The notes under the pieces are model-generated. The model worked only from the letters and a program-made list of their open reading frames with translations, did no database searches and was not told the origin of the DNA. A stretch of DNA of 8,347 bases from an uncultured Neomegalonema sp. (GTDB taxonomy: Bacteria > Pseudomonadota > Alphaproteobacteria > Rhodobacterales > Rhodobacteraceae). The position numbers and the translations under genes are program-made. Shown here piece after piece: positions 5,791 through 8,347 of the stretch (the first letter of the stretch is position 1; every line of letters begins with the position of its first letter). The stretch covers positions 1 through 8,347 of the forward strand of contig CALFWP010000085.1 in assembly GCA_937927905.1 (NCBI GenBank). Reading direction: 5' to 3'.

Positions 5791-7041
5791 TCAGGCGCTT
5801 TGCACTTCCTCCAGGCTACCGGCCAGAACAGCGCCGGCAAAACACAGCAAGGCGGATGCGCCAAGCGCCGCCCACACCCCGAATGCCTGCGCCAGTACGC
5901 CCAGTATGCCGCCCGCTAGTAGAATAATTCCGATCAGTGTGTTGGACAGGGCGGTATAAACCGCACGTTTGTCCTCTCCGGCCATATCGACTAGGTGAAT
6001 TTTCCGCGCTGTCCGGACACCTTCATAACCGGTCTGGGACAGGAACAGCATCCCTATCACCAGCCACAGATCCGGCGCCGGCCCTATTGAGATAAAAGCG
6101 GCTATCAGCAATACCAGCGCCACCAGCCCTCCGCCCGCCATAAATGTCCGGCGGCTGGATCTGTCCGACAACCTGCCCCACATATATCCGCTGAGAATGG
6201 ATGCCAGAGCGGAGGCCAGAATAAACGGCCCGATCGCACCGGCTCCGTCGCCACTCTGTACGGTTAGTGTTATCAGGAAAGGCGGTGCAAGGGCCGAGGG
6301 GATCAGCAGGGCACGCACAACAATGAAGCGTCGCAACTGCGGGTCTTTGCTTAAGGGGTCAATCAGAGCTTTGAGGGAAAAAACATTCCCGTCCCCAATA
6401 ACACTGTCATCCTCTTGAACACGGGCAAAGACGAGCGCGGCCAAACACCATAGCAATCCGGCAAACATCATCACAATGGCCAGTGCCGTTATTGTGCGAG
6501 GAATAAGTCCGGTCGCCAGCAATACGCCGAAGATCAGAACTCCTGTTGCACCAAGGCTTCCGGCAAAACCCGTGGTCGCGCCCCGTGTGGACTTTTTGAC
6601 TGTTTTGCCCAGAACATCCTTGTGACTGGTCGAACACACCGCGCGGCACACGGAAAATAACGCCAGAAAACAAAGGATTGCAATGCCGGCGGCGGTCTCT
6701 GTCAGGGTAAAAGCGGCAATGGCCATACCGGTTACGCACACCCCCTGACCCAGTGAACCCGCAACCCAGTACCACTTACGCACTTTCGCCGAGCGGATAG
6801 CGGGTGCGATCAGCAGTTGTGGCATCAGGGCACCAGCCTCGCGCACCGGAACGAGAAACCCGGCCAGGGCCGCCGGTGCCCCCAATGCGGTGACCATCCA
6901 GCTGAGAACAATTTTCGGATCAATCAGGCCATCGGCGATTTTTGACAGGGTCAGAGTGATGGCGTGCAAGAAAAAATTATCACGCTCTTTACTGCTGTCT
7001 GACTCTGCGCCGGACAACATACGGTAAAGCGTAGCGCGCAT
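5791..7041 (-). CDS. Major facilitator superfamily (MFS) transporter
   Basis: A 416-residue inner-membrane protein with about twelve hydrophobic segments in two halves (roughly 25-205 and 235-408), joined by a polar loop near 207-233 (RVQEDDSVIGDG...). An MFS motif A-like loop is clear in the second half: G-Y-M-W-G-R-L-S-D-R-S-S-R-R (285-298). The first-half copy is degenerate (APAIRSAKVRKW, 79-90), so the loop after TM2 is unusual. The N-terminal 24 residues are polar and cytoplasmic. The start at 7041 is supported by AAGGA seven bases upstream on the minus strand. The substrate is not evident; drug or metabolite efflux is possible but unproven. It follows gcrA on the same strand, but the gcrA terminator and a 227-bp gap separate them, so it probably has its own promoter. 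It ends 8 bp from the convergent lysK stop with no terminator between. Confidence 0.9.
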   Translation of the reverse strand: MRATLYRMLSGAESDSSKERDNFFLHAITLTLSKIADGLIDPKIVLSWMVTALGAPAALAGFLVPVREAGALMPQLLIAPAIRSAKVRKWYWVAGSLGQGVCVTGMAIAAFTLTETAAGIAILCFLALFSVCRAVCSTSHKDVLGKTVKKSTRGATTGFAGSLGATGVLIFGVLLATGLIPRTITALAIVMMFAGLLWCLAALVFARVQEDDSVIGDGNVFSLKALIDPLSKDPQLRRFIVVRALLIPSALAPPFLITLTVQSGDGAGAIGPFILASALASILSGYMWGRLSDRSSRRTFMAGGGLVALVLLIAAFISIGPAPDLWLVIGMLFLSQTGYEGVRTARKIHLVDMAGEDKRAVYTALSNTLIGIILLAGGILGVLAQAFGVWAALGASALLCFAGAVLAGSLEEVQSA

Positions 7042-7106
7042 GATTTTTCCTTACCTGTTGTATTTCATCTGGTTTAGTTCCTCACACGGACCTGCAATCT
7101 TACTCC

Positions 7107-7155
7107 AGTATATGTTATACCCCGTGTGCGCATATGGGTGCGTATGCGTATCGGG
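7107..7155 (-). promoter_or_regulatory. Candidate MFS promoter/operator region with inverted repeat
   Basis: CGCATA (7129-7134) and TATGCG (7143-7148) are inverted arms around an 8-nt spacer, with a second outer pair CCCG/CGGG (7121-7124 and 7152-7155). On the minus strand the dyad is followed by TATAAC and TATACT (7112-7107), a possible -10 for the MFS gene 66 bp downstream. No good -35 is seen, so a regulator bound at the dyad could be involved. Confidence 0.35.
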
Positions 7156-7214
7156 TGTTTAATTTGCACAGATGGCAACCCTGGACAAAAGAATGGTTTG
7201 TGCATTTATTACAT

Positions 7215-7239
7215 AAAAAACCCCGCTACTCAGCGGGGT
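7215..7239 (-). terminator. Rho-independent terminator of gcrA
   Basis: On the minus strand ACCCCGCT-GAGT-AGCGGGGT forms a perfect 8-bp GC-rich stem (7220-7239) followed by six U residues (7220-7215). It begins 30 bases after the gcrA stop codon, the expected place. On the plus strand the T-tract is absent, so it acts for gcrA only. Confidence 0.9.
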
Positions 7240-7268
7240 CTGTGTGCTCTGCTGAACAATTCCAGGCT

Positions 7269-7859
7269 TCAGGCGCTGCGTCCGATTGCCTGACGGTTCA
7301 TACGGGAGCGGTCCCGGTCGCGTCGTGAAGACATCGGCTGATAAGCAGCAGCGACATGGGATGAACAATAGGGCTTGCCCGCCGCAACAGGATGCCCGCA
7401 AAAATAAAACTCACCTTTGCTGGGATCGCCGATCGGCCATTTGCAGGTGCGTTCGTTCAATTCAAGCAGCGATAGCTTTTTAGCTGCCGCATCCACTTCC
7501 GCAAGATCAACCAGCGGTTCCGACGGGGCCGGAGGGTGTGGAAATGTTGATGTAACCACCGGCGGCTTGTGAGCGGTCACAGGTTTAGGTTTTTCTGTTG
7601 CTTCAACAGACTTTACGGGCTTTTCGACCGCTTTCAGCTTAGGTTTTTTCGTGGCGGTTTCCGCTTTTGCCGGGGCTTGAGTGTCGGATTTTGTTGCATC
7701 GGGTTTCGCCGCAGCACGACTTGCCAGACCAAGGCGGTGAACCTTGCCGATAACCGCGTTGCGTGTTACGCCACCCAGGACTTTAGCGATTTGACTGGCG
7801 CTTTGCCCTTCGCCCCAAAGGGTTTTGAGCGTTTCAACGCGTTCATCAGTCCAAGACAT
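7269..7859 (-). CDS. gcrA: Cell-cycle transcriptional regulator GcrA
   Basis: A 196-residue protein. The N-terminus MSWTDERVETLKTLW followed by SASQIAKVLGGVTRNAVIGK and VHRLGL (to residue 45) is the diagnostic GcrA helix-turn-helix. A long linker (about 50-125) is rich in A, K, P and T. The conserved C-terminal region is E-R-T-C-K-W-P-I-G-D-P (136-146), F-C-G-H-P (153-157) and P-Y-C-S-S-H (163-168), with Cys139, Cys154, Cys165 and His168 placed like a small metal- or structure-holding module. In Caulobacter, GcrA binds sigma70-RNA polymerase and activates promoters carrying CcrM-methylated GANTC sites; the same role is inferred here. ATG 7859 has GGGG a few bases upstream (AAGGGGCTTCT). A strong terminator follows the gene. 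The divergent ABC permease gene starts 154 bp upstream, with a GANTC site in between. Confidence 0.96.
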   Translation of the reverse strand: MSWTDERVETLKTLWGEGQSASQIAKVLGGVTRNAVIGKVHRLGLASRAAAKPDATKSDTQAPAKAETATKKPKLKAVEKPVKSVEATEKPKPVTAHKPPVVTSTFPHPPAPSEPLVDLAEVDAAAKKLSLLELNERTCKWPIGDPSKGEFYFCGHPVAAGKPYCSSHVAAAYQPMSSRRDRDRSRMNRQAIGRSA

Positions 7860-7887
7860 AGAAGCCCCTTATTTATAAAAGACCAGC

Positions 7888-7910
7888 AATATATGACACT
7901 ATCACATATT
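7888..7910. promoter_or_regulatory. Operator-like dyad upstream of gcrA
   Basis: Arms AATATATGA (7888-7896) and TCACATATT (7902-7910) match in 8 of 9 inverted positions around CACTA. It lies 29-51 bases before the gcrA start, where a promoter would be. The binding protein is unknown; the spacing (TGA-N5-TCA) is one short of the CRP-type pattern. Confidence 0.4.
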
Positions 7911-7921
7911 CAGCAGGTGTT

Positions 7922-7937
7922 TGTCAGAAGTATGACA
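7922..7937. promoter_or_regulatory. TGTCA-N6-TGACA inverted repeat
   Basis: TGTCA (7922-7926) and TGACA (7933-7937) are perfect inverted pentamers. The same pair recurs at 8007-8019 with a 3-nt spacer, both starting TTGTCA and ending TGACATC, which suggests a repeated binding site in the shared gcrA/ABC promoter region. Confidence 0.35.
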
Positions 7938-7947
7938 TCTATTACAC

Positions 7948-7952
7948 GACTC
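7948..7952. promoter_or_regulatory. GANTC (GACTC) CcrM-type methylation site
   Basis: GACTC lies in the divergent gap between gcrA and the ABC permease gene. In Alphaproteobacteria with CcrM this sequence is methylated, and GcrA acts at such promoters. A 5-bp motif with one free base occurs often by chance, so a functional role is only suggested by location. Confidence 0.4.
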
Positions 7953-8006
7953 GTGCCACCCTGCGCATCTAATATACCTTGTAAACTTTTTAATTCAAAG
8001 GGTTTT

Positions 8007-8019
8007 TGTCAAAATGACA
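8007..8019. promoter_or_regulatory. TGTCA-AAA-TGACA inverted repeat over the ABC permease start
   Basis: A perfect dyad whose right half overlaps the permease ATG (8014-8016). A protein bound here, or the RNA hairpin, would interfere with translation start or early transcription. It repeats the motif at 7922-7937. Confidence 0.35.
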
Positions 8020-8347
8020 TCACCTGTTAAACCGGTACAGCACACACCGATGGGGCAAAGGCGATTTGGCCGCGTAAACTGGCTTGGAATGTGGACGCTG
8101 TATGAAAAGGAAGTTCACAGGTTTTTCAAGGTCTATATGCAGACCATCGTTGCACCGGTCGCAACCGCTGCACTTTTTATGGCAGTGTTTACGCTCGCTT
8201 TGGCGGAGCGGCGCGGAGAGGTGGACGGGATGCCTTTTGCGGCATTTCTGGCCCCGGGCATTGTTATGATGGCCGTTATCCAGAATGCCTTTGCCAATTC
8301 GTCATCCTCGATTGTGGTGGGTAAGGTACAAGGCAATATTGTCGATG
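8014..8347 (+). CDS. ABC-2 type export permease, N-terminal part (3' end outside window)
   Basis: 111 codons are visible, open to the right edge. After a polar cytoplasmic tail (1-22) comes WTLYEKEVHRFFKVYMQTIV (27-46), the amphipathic connecting helix of ABC-2 permeases. The first membrane span follows (about 44-63), then a short loop and FAAFLAPGIVMMAVIQNAFA (75-94), then NSSSSIVVGKVQGNIVD, a strongly family-typical stretch in the YadH-like group of ABC-2 exporters. It would form the membrane channel with a separate ATPase subunit, presumably encoded beyond the window; the substrate cannot be told. ATG 8014 is preceded by AAAGGG at about 11 bases, a slightly long spacing; ATG 8050 lacks any ribosome binding site. 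It is divergent from gcrA. Confidence 0.93.
   Translation, partial: MTSPVKPVQHTPMGQRRFGRVNWLGMWTLYEKEVHRFFKVYMQTIVAPVATAALFMAVFTLALAERRGEVDGMPFAAFLAPGIVMMAVIQNAFANSSSSIVVGKVQGNIVD

Noticed and set aside
6407..6775. A 122-codon minus-strand frame inside the MFS gene
   Set aside because: Out-of-frame shadow of the transporter; Cys/Arg/Gly-rich with no membrane pattern.
7569..8030. A 153-codon plus-strand frame opposite gcrA
   Set aside because: Antisense to gcrA's low-complexity linker, which yields the Phe/Arg/Gly-rich peptide; no ribosome binding site and it runs through the divergent promoter.
1..8347. CRISPR array, tRNA, rRNA, toxin-antitoxin or known defence genes
   Set aside because: I looked on both strands and saw no regularly spaced repeats, no tRNA cloverleaf or rRNA stretch, and no recognisable toxin, nuclease or defence protein.

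Overview
The window looks like a piece of an alphaproteobacterial chromosome with a local insertion-sequence (IS) scar. Three things point that way. One is a gcrA homologue, a cell-cycle regulator essentially confined to Alphaproteobacteria. The second is a class I (archaeal-type) lysyl-tRNA synthetase, which Alphaproteobacteria use in place of the usual class II enzyme. The third is IS427-group IS5 elements at CTAG targets, which are common in that class. Genus cannot be fixed from the sequence.

Layout. (1) Positions 1-997 are IS material: the 3' end of one IS5-family transposase runs directly into a complete 831-bp IS427-group element through a shared CTAG. The second element's transposase is in two frames and appears broken. 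(2) Positions 998-1279 are an AT-rich gap with no intact gene; it carries a possible scrap of an S4 RNA-binding domain on the plus strand. (3) Positions 1280-2587 hold three small minus-strand genes, all predicted NTF2-like/SnoaL/DUF4440 cone-fold proteins, spaced like an operon. Just upstream, 2604-2898 looks like a frameshifted small gene, possibly of the dimeric alpha/beta-barrel type. (4) A LysR-family regulator (2998-3900) is divergent from this cluster. The 99-bp gap between them holds a TTAT-N7-ATAA dyad with a T-N11-A core, so the regulator probably controls the cluster. (5) After a ~310-bp leader, lysK (4211-5782) encodes class I lysyl-tRNA synthetase. (6) A 12-TM-type MFS transporter (5791-7041, minus) converges on lysK with an 8-bp gap. 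(7) gcrA (7269-7859, minus) has a clear intrinsic terminator. (8) The first 111 codons of an ABC-2 type export permease run off the right edge, divergent from gcrA. The gcrA/permease gap contains a GANTC (CcrM-type) site and several TGTCA/TGACA dyads.

How it fits together. The right half (lysK, MFS, gcrA, ABC permease) is ordinary housekeeping and transport content. The left third is accessory: a LysR-controlled set of small NTF2-like proteins beside decaying IS DNA. NTF2-like proteins in such sets may be small isomerases, cyclases or hydrolases, or binding proteins, but the substrate cannot be told from sequence. I see no CRISPR array, tRNA, rRNA or recognised defence system. The most unusual items are the IS-in-target tandem whose upstream stop codon is supplied by the CTAG target, the triple NTF2-like cluster with a decayed fourth gene, and the dyads around gcrA.
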